Assembly: GCA_050948825.1 (NCBI GenBank)
Contig: JBMNEO010000002.1
Span: 1-31,949 of the forward strand
Source of the DNA: DUQX01 sp050948825
GTDB lineage: Bacteria; Bacillota; Dethiobacteria; DTU022; UBA8154
Direction of reading: 5' to 3'
Length of the DNA stretch: 31,949 nucleotides
Shown: piece after piece, positions 8,182 through 16,120 of the stretch
Layout: each line of letters starts with the position of its first letter
Numbering within the stretch: position 1 is the first letter of the stretch
The notes under the pieces: generated by a model
The model's database searches: none
What the model was told of the DNA's origin: nothing
What the model saw: the letters and a program-made list of their open reading frames with translations, nothing else
Position numbers and translations under genes: made by a program

Positions 8182-8808
8182 GTGATTAATCTTACTGACG
8201 AACTATCTATAGCTATCGCCGAGCTGGATGGAGATAAAGTAATGACCCTGGTTAAAGAACGGCTGCAGGAAGGGGTTAAGCCGCTGGAGATTGTAAAAAA
8301 GCTGCAGGACGGCATGGCCAGGGTTGGGGAGCTGTTTGAGACCGGGGAATTTTTTTTAAGCGAGCTTATTAACTGTGGTGAAATCATGAAAGGAGCCATG
8401 GCTGAGCTGGAACCGATCCTTGCCGGTGGAGGGCAAGACTACCGTGGTAATATCGTTATCGGTACTGTAAAAGGGGATATCCATGATCTTGGGAAAAATA
8501 TTGTTGTGATGTTGTTAAAGGGAACAGGATACAATGTAATCGATTTGGGGGTGGACGTCTCTCCTGAAAAGTTTATCGAAGCCGTGAAGGAAAATAATGC
8601 TCCCCTGCTTGCCCTCAGCGTGCTGCTTACTTCATGCCTGGATTCAATGAAAGAAGCCGTAACTAAAGTCAAAGAATCCGGATTCGATGTTAAGGTGCTC
8701 ATCGGAGGCCCTATTATTGACGATAATTTCAGGGAATACTGCGGGGCTGATTTTAGCAGCAATATCGCCAGTGAAGGGGTCAAGATTGCTGAAAAAGTGT
8801 TTGCGTAA
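8182..8808 (+). CDS. Corrinoid (methylcobalamin-carrying) protein, MtaC/MtbC type
   Basis: A 208-residue protein with the two expected domains. Residues 1-85 form the helical cap (B12-binding 2). Residues 88-205 form the Rossmann-like B12 domain with Asp99-x-His101-x-x-Gly104 in GDIHDLGKNIV, the SVLLTS block at 146-151 and the GG at 175-176. His101 is the lower axial ligand of cobalt. The protein shuttles methyl groups between methyltransferases, here most likely the UroD-fold enzyme encoded upstream. The start is a GTG with AAAAGGAGGA 8 bases upstream. No RACE-type reductive activator and no MtrH-type tetrahydrofolate methyltransferase is encoded nearby, so those partners must lie elsewhere. 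Confidence 0.93.
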   Translation: MINLTDELSIAIAELDGDKVMTLVKERLQEGVKPLEIVKKLQDGMARVGELFETGEFFLSELINCGEIMKGAMAELEPILAGGGQDYRGNIVIGTVKGDIHDLGKNIVVMLLKGTGYNVIDLGVDVSPEKFIEAVKENNAPLLALSVLLTSCLDSMKEAVTKVKESGFDVKVLIGGPIIDDNFREYCGADFSSNIASEGVKIAEKVFA

Positions 8809-9044
8809 GGATCCAGTGGAGGCTTGCAGCGTTAAAACCTTGCGGGTATAGCGTTTTTTTGCGAAATATAAGTAAAGCATGTGTCTTTCCGAAATCCCAG
8901 AGCCCTTGACTGTCCATATAAATAAATTCAATATACATAGAAAAAATATTTTAGGTTTTAGAATAATTGCCGAATACTGTTGCTCTGCAGCTTTGCTGTG
9001 GAGCTTTGTTATATTTTTTCCCTTCTTTTTCAGTTATACAATGT
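8809..9044 (+). other. Intergenic region after the corrinoid protein gene
   Basis: AT-rich spacer with no supportable gene. It contains a terminator near 8982-9015 (listed separately) and leads into the promoter of the GGDEF gene. A weak hairpin followed by seven Ts at about 8838-8860 could be an earlier, less efficient terminator. Confidence 0.5.
8982..9016 (+). terminator. Probable Rho-independent terminator of the methyl-transfer cluster
   Basis: GCTCTGCAGC (8982-8991) pairs with GCTGTGGAGC (8995-9004) over 10 positions, two of them G-U, with a 3-base loop, followed by a T-rich run. It lies about 175 bases after the corrinoid protein gene and just before the GGDEF promoter. Confidence 0.55.
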
Positions 9045-9074
9045 TTGAAGTATTCTACCATTATTTGATATAAT
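9045..9074 (+). promoter_or_regulatory. Sigma-A type promoter of the GGDEF gene
   Basis: TTGAAG (9045-9050) and a perfect TATAAT (9069-9074) are separated by 18 bases. A leader of about 70 bases would follow; it contains short complementary stretches but no recognised riboswitch. Confidence 0.65.
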
Positions 9075-9153
9075 GAAGTGCAATATAACAGCCGCTCGGG
9101 ACGTTCAGGTTGGGCTGAAAGTAATCTCCTGATGCAGAAAAAGGGGCGAGATA

Positions 9154-10305
9154 ATGAGCCTGGGAAAAGATACTGCCGAATCAATTTTATTCGGGGAATT
9201 TCGAAACAGGACACTTGAACAGAAGTACTTAAACCACGAAATCGGCAGTTCTTTAAAATACGTGAAATTAATTATAATAATGACGGGTATATTGTTTTTT
9301 TTATTTTTTATTCCTGATTATTTTATGGCAGGGAGTAAGCAAATATTCTATAAAATTTTGTTAATCAGGAGTGGTTTTTTTGTAATGGTTTTATTATTCT
9401 CCTGGAAAATTCAATATTTTAAAAGTTGTTATTCGCTGGTAAACTGGATTACTGCCTTTGAAATTTTAGCCTCTCTTTCATTTTTATATATTTGTTATTC
9501 CTATGAGTCGCCTACCTTTTTGCGTCAATCTTTCGGAGTGATATTAATAATACTGATTGTTTTTTGGCTTCCTAACCGGTGGATAAATATGGTTCTGATT
9601 TCCGCAGGCTTAATCATTGGTTTCTTTGTTTATTCAACATTTCATTTTAGGGAGGCGATTACATCTATTGAAATCTCTGCAGCTGCTTTTTATATAATGC
9701 TGATTGTTATTATGAGCAGCATCACTTCCTGTAAAAACAACTACTTCAAAAGAATACAGTATTTAAACAGCAAAAGACTAATAGAATTATCCGCTATCGA
9801 TCCTTTGACCGGGGTATATAACAGGGCAAAATTTGATAAAGAACTTGAGAAATGGGTTGCAATTTCCAAACGGTATCGTACCCCGCTGTCTCTTATTATA
9901 TTTGATATAGATAATTTGAAAATAATAAATGACAATTACGGGCATCTGGTTGGAGACCAGATTTTAATTGTCATAACCAAAATAATCCGGAATGCGATCA
10001 GAGAAACCGATCTATTAGCCAGGTGGGGCGGGGACGAGTTTATGCTTCTTTTAACTAATACAAGCGAAGAGGATGCTGTTCAATTAGCACAGAGATTAAG
10101 AAAATTGATCGCAGGGCATAAATTTGGGAAGATCGGTTACGTAAGCGGCAGCTTTGGCGTGACAATGCTTGCTGAAGATGAGGATTCCACTTCATTTTTC
10201 TACCGTGCTGACCAGATGCTTTATCTCGCGAAAAAGGCCGGGAAAAACCAGGTAACGGGGGACCAGGAAAGAGATTTAAACAGGAAACAGTATATACAGA
10301 GTTAG
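9154..10305 (+). CDS. Membrane-bound diguanylate cyclase (GGDEF)
   Basis: A 383-residue protein with about six membrane segments in residues 38-195 and a C-terminal GGDEF domain from about 214 to 372. The active-site motif is an intact GGDEF at residues 292-296, and the inhibitory product-binding I-site RETD is at 283-286, exactly five residues upstream. Both features predict a catalytically active, feedback-inhibited enzyme making cyclic di-GMP from two GTP. The membrane part resembles generic multi-pass sensor modules and does not reveal the signal. AAAGGGGCGAG lies about 5 bases before the ATG. The gene is monocistronic: a promoter is directly upstream and the next gene is on the other strand, ending 4 bases away. 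Confidence 0.93.
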   Translation: MSLGKDTAESILFGEFRNRTLEQKYLNHEIGSSLKYVKLIIIMTGILFFLFFIPDYFMAGSKQIFYKILLIRSGFFVMVLLFSWKIQYFKSCYSLVNWITAFEILASLSFLYICYSYESPTFLRQSFGVILIILIVFWLPNRWINMVLISAGLIIGFFVYSTFHFREAITSIEISAAAFYIMLIVIMSSITSCKNNYFKRIQYLNSKRLIELSAIDPLTGVYNRAKFDKELEKWVAISKRYRTPLSLIIFDIDNLKIINDNYGHLVGDQILIVITKIIRNAIRETDLLARWGGDEFMLLLTNTSEEDAVQLAQRLRKLIAGHKFGKIGYVSGSFGVTMLAEDEDSTSFFYRADQMLYLAKKAGKNQVTGDQERDLNRKQYIQS

Positions 10306-10309
10306 AACT

Positions 10310-10558
10310 TTATAGCTTTGAATAGATAAATAGAGCAAGAAAAAAGCCGATAATTGTGGCGATATTTAAATTGAGCGTCATACCCAGAGTAACCACTATC
10401 GCTGACAGATCCAGGGTTGTTGGTTTTAAGCCAATGGACTGGCTATAATTTAAAAAGGGTAAATAGTTTTTTAATATTTCCCCGATAAATGTTCCGAATA
10501 CACTTCCTATAATAAGCAGGACAATTAGAATTCCTATACTTTTCGGTACTCTGGCCAT
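10310..10558 (-). CDS. DUF4321 family small membrane protein
   Basis: An 82-residue protein with two hydrophobic segments (about residues 8-26 and 52-78) separated by the conserved FLNYSQSIGLKPTTLDLSAIVVTLG block of DUF4321. The family is typical of Firmicutes; no function is established. A GGAGG site 9 bases upstream supports the ATG. It is transcribed towards the GGDEF gene. A 20-codon open frame ends one base before this start (listed separately). Confidence 0.8.
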   Translation of the reverse strand: MARVPKSIGILIVLLIIGSVFGTFIGEILKNYLPFLNYSQSIGLKPTTLDLSAIVVTLGMTLNLNIATIIGFFLALFIYSKL

Positions 10559-10559
10559 T

Positions 10560-10622
10560 TTAGATTTCCTCCGTCATCAGGTAGATTATCAAACCTAGAG
10601 CTAATCCAGTTATAATTTCCAT
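10560..10622 (-). CDS. Possible 20-aa membrane peptide upstream of DUF4321
   Basis: An ATG-started frame encoding MEIITGLALGLIIYLMTEEI ends one base before the DUF4321 start codon, and its last codons contain the DUF4321 ribosome binding site. The peptide is a single short hydrophobic helix with charged ends. A GAGG lies upstream but about 14 bases from the ATG. It may be a translationally coupled leader or small membrane protein, or chance; evidence is limited to position and composition. Confidence 0.25.
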   Translation of the reverse strand: MEIITGLALGLIIYLMTEEI

Positions 10623-10948
10623 AAATAAATTATTTTTCCTCTGTATTACAGAAATTTTAATCAAGAAATTTTAAGGATGGAGCAAAAGTGGCGGGTAGTG
10701 TTTTTACCCGTTGTTTTTTATTTTATGGGGCAAATATTAGTATCTAGTGCCTGGCAGCATATCTAATACCTTGAAAAGGATTATTATTTTCCGGAAACCA
10801 GGTTTGTTTATAAATTAAGAATTGGAAAAATATTATGATAATTATTATCAGTCTTGATGGAATAGAAGATGATAGTTATAATGGTGGGGAAGCAAAAAGA
10901 ATCATTCTAGAAAATATCCATAGAATCCATTATTAAAAGGGGATGTCT
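10623..10948 (+). other. Intergenic region upstream of the hnd-like operon
   Basis: No gene is seen here. A plus-oriented hairpin with a T-rich tail lies at 10692-10720 (CGGGTA/TACCCG, then TTGTTTTTTA). The operon promoter lies at 10854-10882 and is listed separately. AAAAGGGG at 10935-10942 is the ribosome binding site of the first gene. Confidence 0.5.
10854..10882 (+). promoter_or_regulatory. Sigma-A type promoter of the hnd-like operon
   Basis: TTGATG (10854-10859) and a perfect TATAAT (10877-10882) are separated by the optimal 17 bases. The start of transcription would be near 10889, giving a leader of about 60 bases. Confidence 0.75.
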
Positions 10949-11554
10949 TTGTTGAAGCTTTTGGAAAGCGAGAAGCAGATTATTTCCAATGAACTTCAAG
11001 ATATTGTTGATGAATTTCAGTCAAAACCGGAAAACCTTATTCCCATTCTGCAGAAGGTTCAGGCTAAACTGGGTTATTTACCTTTGCCCGCGATGGAGAA
11101 AATTGCGCAGGCGCTTAATATTCCGGCCGTAGATGTTTTTGGCCCGGCCACTTTTTATAACCAGTTTCGCTTGAACCCTCCCGGTGAACATCAAATAAAA
11201 GTGTGTATGGGTACCGCTTGCTACATGGCCGGGGGGCGCATTGCCATGGAATCTTTTGAAAGAAGATTGAATATCAAAGAAGGGGAGACGACTCCGGATA
11301 GAAAATATAGCCTGGAACGGGTTGCCTGTGTCGGGTGCTGTGCCATGGCTCCAGTAGTTGTTGTGGATGATGAGGTTGAAAGAAGTGTTACGCCGACACG
11401 CGTAGATGGAATTATGCTTTCCTTTGAAGTAAACGGCGGGAAAAAGGAAATGGAAATAGGGCAGGGGGAAGAAGGGCTGAAAAGGCAGGAGCAGGGTGAG
11501 AAAGAGGAGCCGCAGAAGAAGGAAGGGGAACATAATTCATGTGCTCAGCGTTAA
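10949..11554 (+). CDS. hndA: HndA/NuoE-like [2Fe-2S] subunit with charged C-terminal tail
   Basis: A 201-residue protein. The N-terminal helical bundle and thioredoxin-like fold match the NuoE/HndA/HydC family. The [2Fe-2S] ligands are Cys86 and Cys91 (VCMGTACYMAGG) and Cys127 and Cys131 (ACVGCCAMAP). It passes electrons in the NAD(H)-reactive part of bifurcating hydrogenases or formate dehydrogenases. Family members usually end near 160 residues; here about 40 extra residues, rich in Glu, Lys and Gln, follow. An ATG at 10943 touches the AAAAGGGG site directly, so a TTG at 10949 (or 10952) is the likelier start. The 3' end overlaps the next gene by 16 bases, indicating coupled translation. 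Confidence 0.9.
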   Translation: MLKLLESEKQIISNELQDIVDEFQSKPENLIPILQKVQAKLGYLPLPAMEKIAQALNIPAVDVFGPATFYNQFRLNPPGEHQIKVCMGTACYMAGGRIAMESFERRLNIKEGETTPDRKYSLERVACVGCCAMAPVVVVDDEVERSVTPTRVDGIMLSFEVNGGKKEMEIGQGEEGLKRQEQGEKEEPQKKEGEHNSCAQR

Positions 11555-13446
11555 TCGAAGAATATTATGCTAAAATCAAGTCCAATGCGGATGCAAAAAT
11601 AGAAACCCTGCGAAAAAAGCCTGTAGTCTGGATTGGCACAGCCAGCTGCGGCAAGGCTGCCGGGGCTGCGAAAGTTAAAGAAGCTTTTGAGCAAGCGATT
11701 AAAAATAATAATCTGGATGTCAAGCTAATAGAAGTCGGCTGCATGGGCTATTGTTATGCTGAGCCCCTGGCTGTTATCTCCAAACCGGGTTTTCCATCCA
11801 TCTGCTACGGCTATATGGACGAAGGGCTGGCCAATCGCCTGGTGGAAGATTTCTTGATGGGTGACGATCCTTGCTATGAATATGCCCTGGTGGCGCTGGA
11901 GGCCAACGACTACTTTCCTACCTTCAGCGATTTTCCCCGGGGTGTTTACGAAGAAAAGATTATTCTTGAACACTGCGGGTTTATCGACCCCGGCGATATC
12001 GATCATTACATTGCGCGGGAGGGTTATGCCGCCCTGGCAAAAGCTCTCCGGATGCGGCCGGAGGAAATAATCAGGGAGATGAAGGATTCAATGCTGCGGG
12101 GGCGCGGGGGTGCAGGCTTTCCCACCGGCGTAAAATGGGAGACTTGCAGGATGGCTGAAGGTGGGCCGAAATATGTCATCTGCAACGGGGATGAGGGAGA
12201 TCCCGGGGCCTTTATGGACCGCAACATCCTGGAATCAAACCCGCACCAGGTAATTGAGGGGATGATCATCTGCGCTTATGCCGTGGGAGCTTCCAGGGGG
12301 TATCTCTATATTCGCGCCGAATACCCGCAGGCAATTATGCAGGTTAAAAAGGCTATTCAGCAGGCCCGGGAAAAAGGGCTGCTGGGTAGCCGGGTTATGG
12401 GAAGTGAATTTGATTTTGATCTGGAGGTATTTGAAGGTTCTGGGGCTTTTGTCTGTGGAGAGGAGACAGCGCTGATCAGCTCGATGGAGGGCAAAATGGG
12501 TATTCCGCGCCAGCGGCCCCCTCACCCGGCAGTCTCCGGTTTTTACGGCAAACCTACTGTATTAAACAATGTAAAGACCTTATGTTATGTTCCGCCGGTT
12601 ATCAGAAAGGGAGCTGACTGGTTTAAGAGTACGGGAACACCGGAAAGCCCGGGGACGGCGGTATTCTCCCTGGTCGGTAAAGTGTCTTGCACCGGTCTGG
12701 TTGAAGTTCCTATGGGGACAACCCTTCGCAATGTCATATTTGACGTGGGGGAGGGTATCCCCGGAGAAAAAGGATTTAAAGCAGTGCAGATAGGTGGCCC
12801 CTCGGGAGGCTGTTTGCCTGAATCAGCCCTCGATCTCCCCATTGATTTCGATTCGCTGCAGGAAGCCGGGGCGATAATGGGCTCCGGCGGGCTGGTAGTG
12901 ATGGACGAGGATGACTGCATGGTGGCGGTGGCGCGTTTCTTTCTGGAATTTACGCAGCATGAATCGTGCGGTAAATGCACTTTCTGCCGGCTGGGAACCA
13001 GACAGATGCTGGATCTGCTGACCGAGATAACGAAAGGGGAAGGAAAACCGGAGCATCTTGAAACCCTGCGCGAGCTTGCTGAAGATATAAAGGCCGGATC
13101 CCTTTGCAACCTGGGGAAAACCGCTCCTAACCCGGTGCTGACCACTTTAAGGTACTTTATGGATGAGTATGAGGCGCATATAAAAGAAAGGACCTGCCCG
13201 GCGCGCATGTGCCCGGAGCTGATCGTTTACTATATCGCTCCGGAGAAATGCAGCAAGCTTTGCAACGTGTGCGTGGGCAGCTGCCCGACGGAAGCGGTAT
13301 ATACGCGAGAGGACGGGCTTAAAGCCATTAACCAGGAGAAGTGTGTTAAATGCAACAACTGCTTAAAAGCATGCCCGCCGGAGTATAACGCGGTGATAAA
13401 GCTGTCCCCTCCGGAACTGTTGAAGGGGAAGGAAGGTAATCAGTGA
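11539..13446 (+). CDS. hndC: HndC/HymB/NuoF-like NAD(H)-, FMN- and Fe-S-binding subunit
   Basis: A 635-residue flavoprotein. Residues about 28-110 form a thioredoxin-like [2Fe-2S]-type domain (Cys37, Cys68, Cys72). Residues 150-460 are the NuoF core, with the FMN/NADH loops GRGGAGFPTG (188-197) and CNGDEGDPGAFMDR (215-228), and an SLBB region. A [4Fe-4S] site follows, with Cys477, Cys480, Cys483 and Cys523. A two-cluster ferredoxin domain lies at 570-620. It is the NAD(H)-reactive, electron-bifurcating core of such complexes. The second ferredoxin motif is regular (Cys602, 605, 608, 612), but the first has one extra residue (Cys571-x3-Cys575-x2-Cys578-x3-Cys582). It overlaps both flanking genes by 16 and 4 bases. 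Confidence 0.93.
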   Translation: MCSALIEEYYAKIKSNADAKIETLRKKPVVWIGTASCGKAAGAAKVKEAFEQAIKNNNLDVKLIEVGCMGYCYAEPLAVISKPGFPSICYGYMDEGLANRLVEDFLMGDDPCYEYALVALEANDYFPTFSDFPRGVYEEKIILEHCGFIDPGDIDHYIAREGYAALAKALRMRPEEIIREMKDSMLRGRGGAGFPTGVKWETCRMAEGGPKYVICNGDEGDPGAFMDRNILESNPHQVIEGMIICAYAVGASRGYLYIRAEYPQAIMQVKKAIQQAREKGLLGSRVMGSEFDFDLEVFEGSGAFVCGEETALISSMEGKMGIPRQRPPHPAVSGFYGKPTVLNNVKTLCYVPPVIRKGADWFKSTGTPESPGTAVFSLVGKVSCTGLVEVPMGTTLRNVIFDVGEGIPGEKGFKAVQIGGPSGGCLPESALDLPIDFDSLQEAGAIMGSGGLVVMDEDDCMVAVARFFLEFTQHESCGKCTFCRLGTRQMLDLLTEITKGEGKPEHLETLRELAEDIKAGSLCNLGKTAPNPVLTTLRYFMDEYEAHIKERTCPARMCPELIVYYIAPEKCSKLCNVCVGSCPTEAVYTREDGLKAINQEKCVKCNNCLKACPPEYNAVIKLSPPELLKGKEGNQ

Positions 13447-14081
13447 TGAGCAAAATGATCACCATAACCATAGATGGACGCAAAATAACAGCTCCCGAGG
13501 GTGAAAAATTGCTATGGGTCGCCCTCCAAAACGGTATTTATATACCTAACCTCTGTGCAATCAAAGAAAACAGCCGGCCTTCCGCCAGCTGCCGCCTTTG
13601 CTTTGTCGAAGTCGAGGGTTTGGCGGCTCCCGTCACATCCTGTACACTGCCTGTAAGCGAAGGAATGGTGGTAAAAACCAGATCTCCGCGGGTAGACCGC
13701 CTGGTTCAAACCGCATTCGAATTATTGTTATCACACCACCGCCTGGAATGCAGCAGCTGCCCGGGAAATGGTTCCTGTGAGCTGCAAAGGATTGCTAAGG
13801 AAAGACGACTGAAACTCAGGGTAAAGCGTTACAAGCCTCTTGAATACGGGACAGAGATTGATGATAGCCCGAAAACCTTTGTTTTTGACCGCAGCAAATG
13901 CGTACTCTGCGGGCGCTGTGTATGGATCTGTCACAATATCGCCAGGGTAGGGGCTCTCGGCTTTTCACGCCGCGGATTAGAGCGCGCAGTAACAACTTTT
14001 GGAGACATTCCCCTGGCCGATTCCCCCTGCACCGAATGCGGTCTCTGTATAGAAGCCTGCCCGGTTTCAGCCCTCTATTAA
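13443..14081 (+). CDS. NuoG/HndD N-terminal-like ferredoxin subunit without catalytic domain
   Basis: A 212-residue iron-sulfur protein corresponding to the N-terminal electron-wire part of HndD/HydA or NuoG. The [2Fe-2S] site is Cys38, Cys50, Cys53 and Cys67. The His-Cys [4Fe-4S] site is His99-x3-Cys103-x2-Cys106-x5-Cys112. Two further [4Fe-4S] sites are Cys153/156/159/163 and Cys196/199/202/206. The protein stops six residues after the last cysteine, exactly where the H-cluster domain of an [FeFe]-hydrogenase or a molybdopterin domain would begin, and no such domain follows in any frame. It probably links the HndA-HndC unit to a separately encoded catalytic subunit or acceptor. Its ATG overlaps the hndC stop. 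Confidence 0.9.
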   Translation: MMSKMITITIDGRKITAPEGEKLLWVALQNGIYIPNLCAIKENSRPSASCRLCFVEVEGLAAPVTSCTLPVSEGMVVKTRSPRVDRLVQTAFELLLSHHRLECSSCPGNGSCELQRIAKERRLKLRVKRYKPLEYGTEIDDSPKTFVFDRSKCVLCGRCVWICHNIARVGALGFSRRGLERAVTTFGDIPLADSPCTECGLCIEACPVSALY

Positions 14082-14192
14082 ATACTGTAATGGCTGAAAA
14101 TATCCGCCAAAATAATGTTTGCAGTTTCATTTGTTTTATGATAGAGTTATATTTGTTGTTTGAAAAGTAATCAAATAGAAGGGAATTAAGGG

Positions 14193-14223
14193 CATTTCCG
14201 GTATTTCCGGGAATGTTTTTTTG
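14193..14223 (+). terminator. Rho-independent terminator of the hnd-like operon
   Basis: CATTTCCGG (14193-14201) pairs with CCGGGAATG (14207-14215), nine pairs including one G-T, with a 5-base loop, directly followed by eight Ts. It lies 110 bases after the last Fe-S subunit stop. Confidence 0.8.
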
Positions 14224-14328
14224 TCCCATCAAGCTTGTGAGAAGTTACAGCTATTTTTTAAGTGCAAAATGAGGAAACTATATTGAGTAATAATAAATTT
14301 GTAAAAGGAAAAGGGGAATTTAAGGTAT

Positions 14329-15771
14329 ATGATTTTTTTCGAAAAACTGGGATTGAGCCAGCCCGTTTTGAAAGCTATCTCGCAAATGGGTTTTGAAGCT
14401 GCTACTCCCATCCAGGAACAGGCTATTCCTTTAGCAATGGCCGGTCGGGATATTATCGGGCAGTCTCAGACAGGAACGGGCAAAACTGCAGCCTTTGGCA
14501 TCCCGCTGATAGAGAAAATCGATCGGGAAACGGAAAAGGTGAAAGGCCTTGTAGTTGCGCCTACCCGTGAATTGGCTGTTCAGGTAGCAGAGGAATTAAA
14601 TACTATAGGGCAGGTAAAAGGAATCCGCGCTTTGCCTATCTATGGAGGGCAGGATATAAACCGGCAGATCAGGTCCCTTAAGAACAGGCCGCAGATTATT
14701 GTAGGAACACCCGGGCGTTTAATGGATCATATGAGGAGAAAAACGATACGGCTGGAAAGCGTGTCTATGGTAATTCTCGATGAAGCTGATGAAATGCTTA
14801 ATATGGGTTTTATTGATGATATAAAAACTATTTTACAAGATGTTCCGCATGAACGCCAAACAATGCTTTTTTCCGCAACTATGCCCAGGCCGATTCAGGA
14901 TTTAGCCCAGCGATTTATGAAGAATCCCCAATTAGTTCAGGTTAAAGCGAAAGAAGCTACGGTTTCTAATACGGAACAATTTTTTCTGGAGGTCCAGGAA
15001 AAACGGAAATTTGACGTGCTTTGCCGGGTTTTGGATATGCAATCCCCCAAGCTGGCCATTGTTTTTGGCAGAACGAAGAAGCGAGTGGATGAGCTTAGCG
15101 AAGCTTTAAACAGGAGGGGATATTCTGCCAAAGGGATCCATGGGGATCTTAACCAGGCGAAAAGAGACAGTGTAATGGAAAGCTTTAAAAGGGGAAATAC
15201 GGAAATACTGGTTGCGACAGATGTTGCCGCCCGGGGCCTGGATATTGACGATATTAGTCATATCTATAACTATGATATTCCCCAGGATCCGGAAGGCTAT
15301 GTCCATCGTATTGGGCGTACAGGGCGTTTGGGAAAAGCCGGTGTGGCAATAACCTTTGTAACACCCAGGGAGATGGGCCAGTTAAGGTTAATTGAACAGA
15401 TGATAAAAAGAAAAATCGTCCGTCAGGAGGTTCCTACAGTAAATGAAGCGGTAAAGGAATTGCAGCAGGAAACTGTGGAGCGATTAATGCGTGTTGCTGA
15501 GGAGGGCGCTATCCATCAATATAAGAAGCTGGCAGAGACGCTGCTGCAAGAAAATGATTCAGTAACTCTTCTTTCGGCGGCACTGAAAATCCTTACAAAA
15601 GAACCCGATTACTCCCAGACGCAAATACATTTAAAGGAAGAAGCTTCTTTTAAGAAAAAAAACCCCAAGGGTGTTAAGAGAGGAGCAGTACCTTCGTGGA
15701 AACGGGAAAGGTATAAAGATGCGAGGAACAAAAAAAGAAAAAGAGATTATAAGTTCGATACCCCGCGATGA
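14329..15771 (+). CDS. DEAD-box ATP-dependent RNA helicase (CshA/DeaD type)
   Basis: A 480-residue helicase with all the family motifs in order: the Q motif (GFEAATPIQEQAIP), Walker A SQTGTGKT, PTRELA, GG, TPGRL, DEAD in LDEADEML, SAT, then in the second domain ARGLDIDDISHIYNYDIP and HRIGRTGRLG. It unwinds short RNA duplexes for ribosome assembly or mRNA turnover. The C-terminus is a basic tail (KKKNPKGVKRGAVPSWKRERYKD) suited to RNA binding. The ATG follows GGTAT and AAAAGGGGAATTT. The leader is AT-rich with no recognised cold-shock element. Confidence 0.95.
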   Translation: MIFFEKLGLSQPVLKAISQMGFEAATPIQEQAIPLAMAGRDIIGQSQTGTGKTAAFGIPLIEKIDRETEKVKGLVVAPTRELAVQVAEELNTIGQVKGIRALPIYGGQDINRQIRSLKNRPQIIVGTPGRLMDHMRRKTIRLESVSMVILDEADEMLNMGFIDDIKTILQDVPHERQTMLFSATMPRPIQDLAQRFMKNPQLVQVKAKEATVSNTEQFFLEVQEKRKFDVLCRVLDMQSPKLAIVFGRTKKRVDELSEALNRRGYSAKGIHGDLNQAKRDSVMESFKRGNTEILVATDVAARGLDIDDISHIYNYDIPQDPEGYVHRIGRTGRLGKAGVAITFVTPREMGQLRLIEQMIKRKIVRQEVPTVNEAVKELQQETVERLMRVAEEGAIHQYKKLAETLLQENDSVTLLSAALKILTKEPDYSQTQIHLKEEASFKKKNPKGVKRGAVPSWKRERYKDARNKKRKRDYKFDTPR

Positions 15772-15809
15772 TGCCTGCCTTAACAATCTACATTTGGAAG
15801 GAGATCAGT

Positions 15810-16106
15810 TTGCGCAATTTTTCTCTTGAACTCATAAAAGATTTTGATCTGTTGATGATTCTTTTTTTTGTAACCTTAAATATTATAAGCTTCTTTTTAA
15901 TTAAAATTGATAAGAAAAGGGCTATACATCATCAATGGAGGGTTCCTGAAAGGAATTTTTTTATCCTTGCTCTGCTTGGTGGAGCAACAGGGTTGTATCT
16001 GGGCATGATATTTTTCCGGCATAAAACCAAGCATTATCTTTTTACCCGGGGAATTGCTGTATTAATTGTATTAAATGCCCTCTTTTTTTATTTTATATTT
16101 CGCTAA
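15810..16106 (+). CDS. DUF1294 family membrane protein
   Basis: A 98-residue protein with three or four membrane segments and the DUF1294 blocks IDKKRAIHHQWRVPERNFFILALLGGATGLYLGMIFFRHKTKH. The function of the family is unknown. The frame is open back to an ATG at 15768 that overlaps the helicase stop. I prefer the TTG at 15810, because GGAAGGAG lies 6 bases before it and the resulting N-terminus matches the usual family length. It directly follows the helicase gene and may be cotranscribed. The convergent MFS gene ends 14 bases away. Confidence 0.85.
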   Translation: MRNFSLELIKDFDLLMILFFVTLNIISFFLIKIDKKRAIHHQWRVPERNFFILALLGGATGLYLGMIFFRHKTKHYLFTRGIAVLIVLNALFFYFIFR

Positions 16107-16120
16107 TGCAAGCCTGCCCC

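Noticed and set aside
9075..9153. Cyclic di-GMP riboswitch in the leader of the GGDEF gene
   Set aside because: The leader is short and lacks the conserved GEMM-type core; only chance-level pairings were seen.
10747..10758. GTGCCTGGCA-like short repeat, also near 19350 (GTGCCAGGCA)
   Set aside because: Only two imperfect short copies were noticed, too few to call a repeat family. The 10750 copy also resembles a -24 box but lacks the -12 GC.
12585..13208. 207-aa open frame on the minus strand
   Set aside because: It lies wholly inside the NuoF core and ferredoxin region of the HndC-like gene, and its Ser/Pro-rich composition is typical of an antisense shadow.
13443..14328. Hidden H-cluster domain in another frame after the NuoG/HndD-like gene
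   Set aside because: The bases after 14081 are AT-rich, contain a terminator and show no CxxC-type hydrogenase motifs in any frame.
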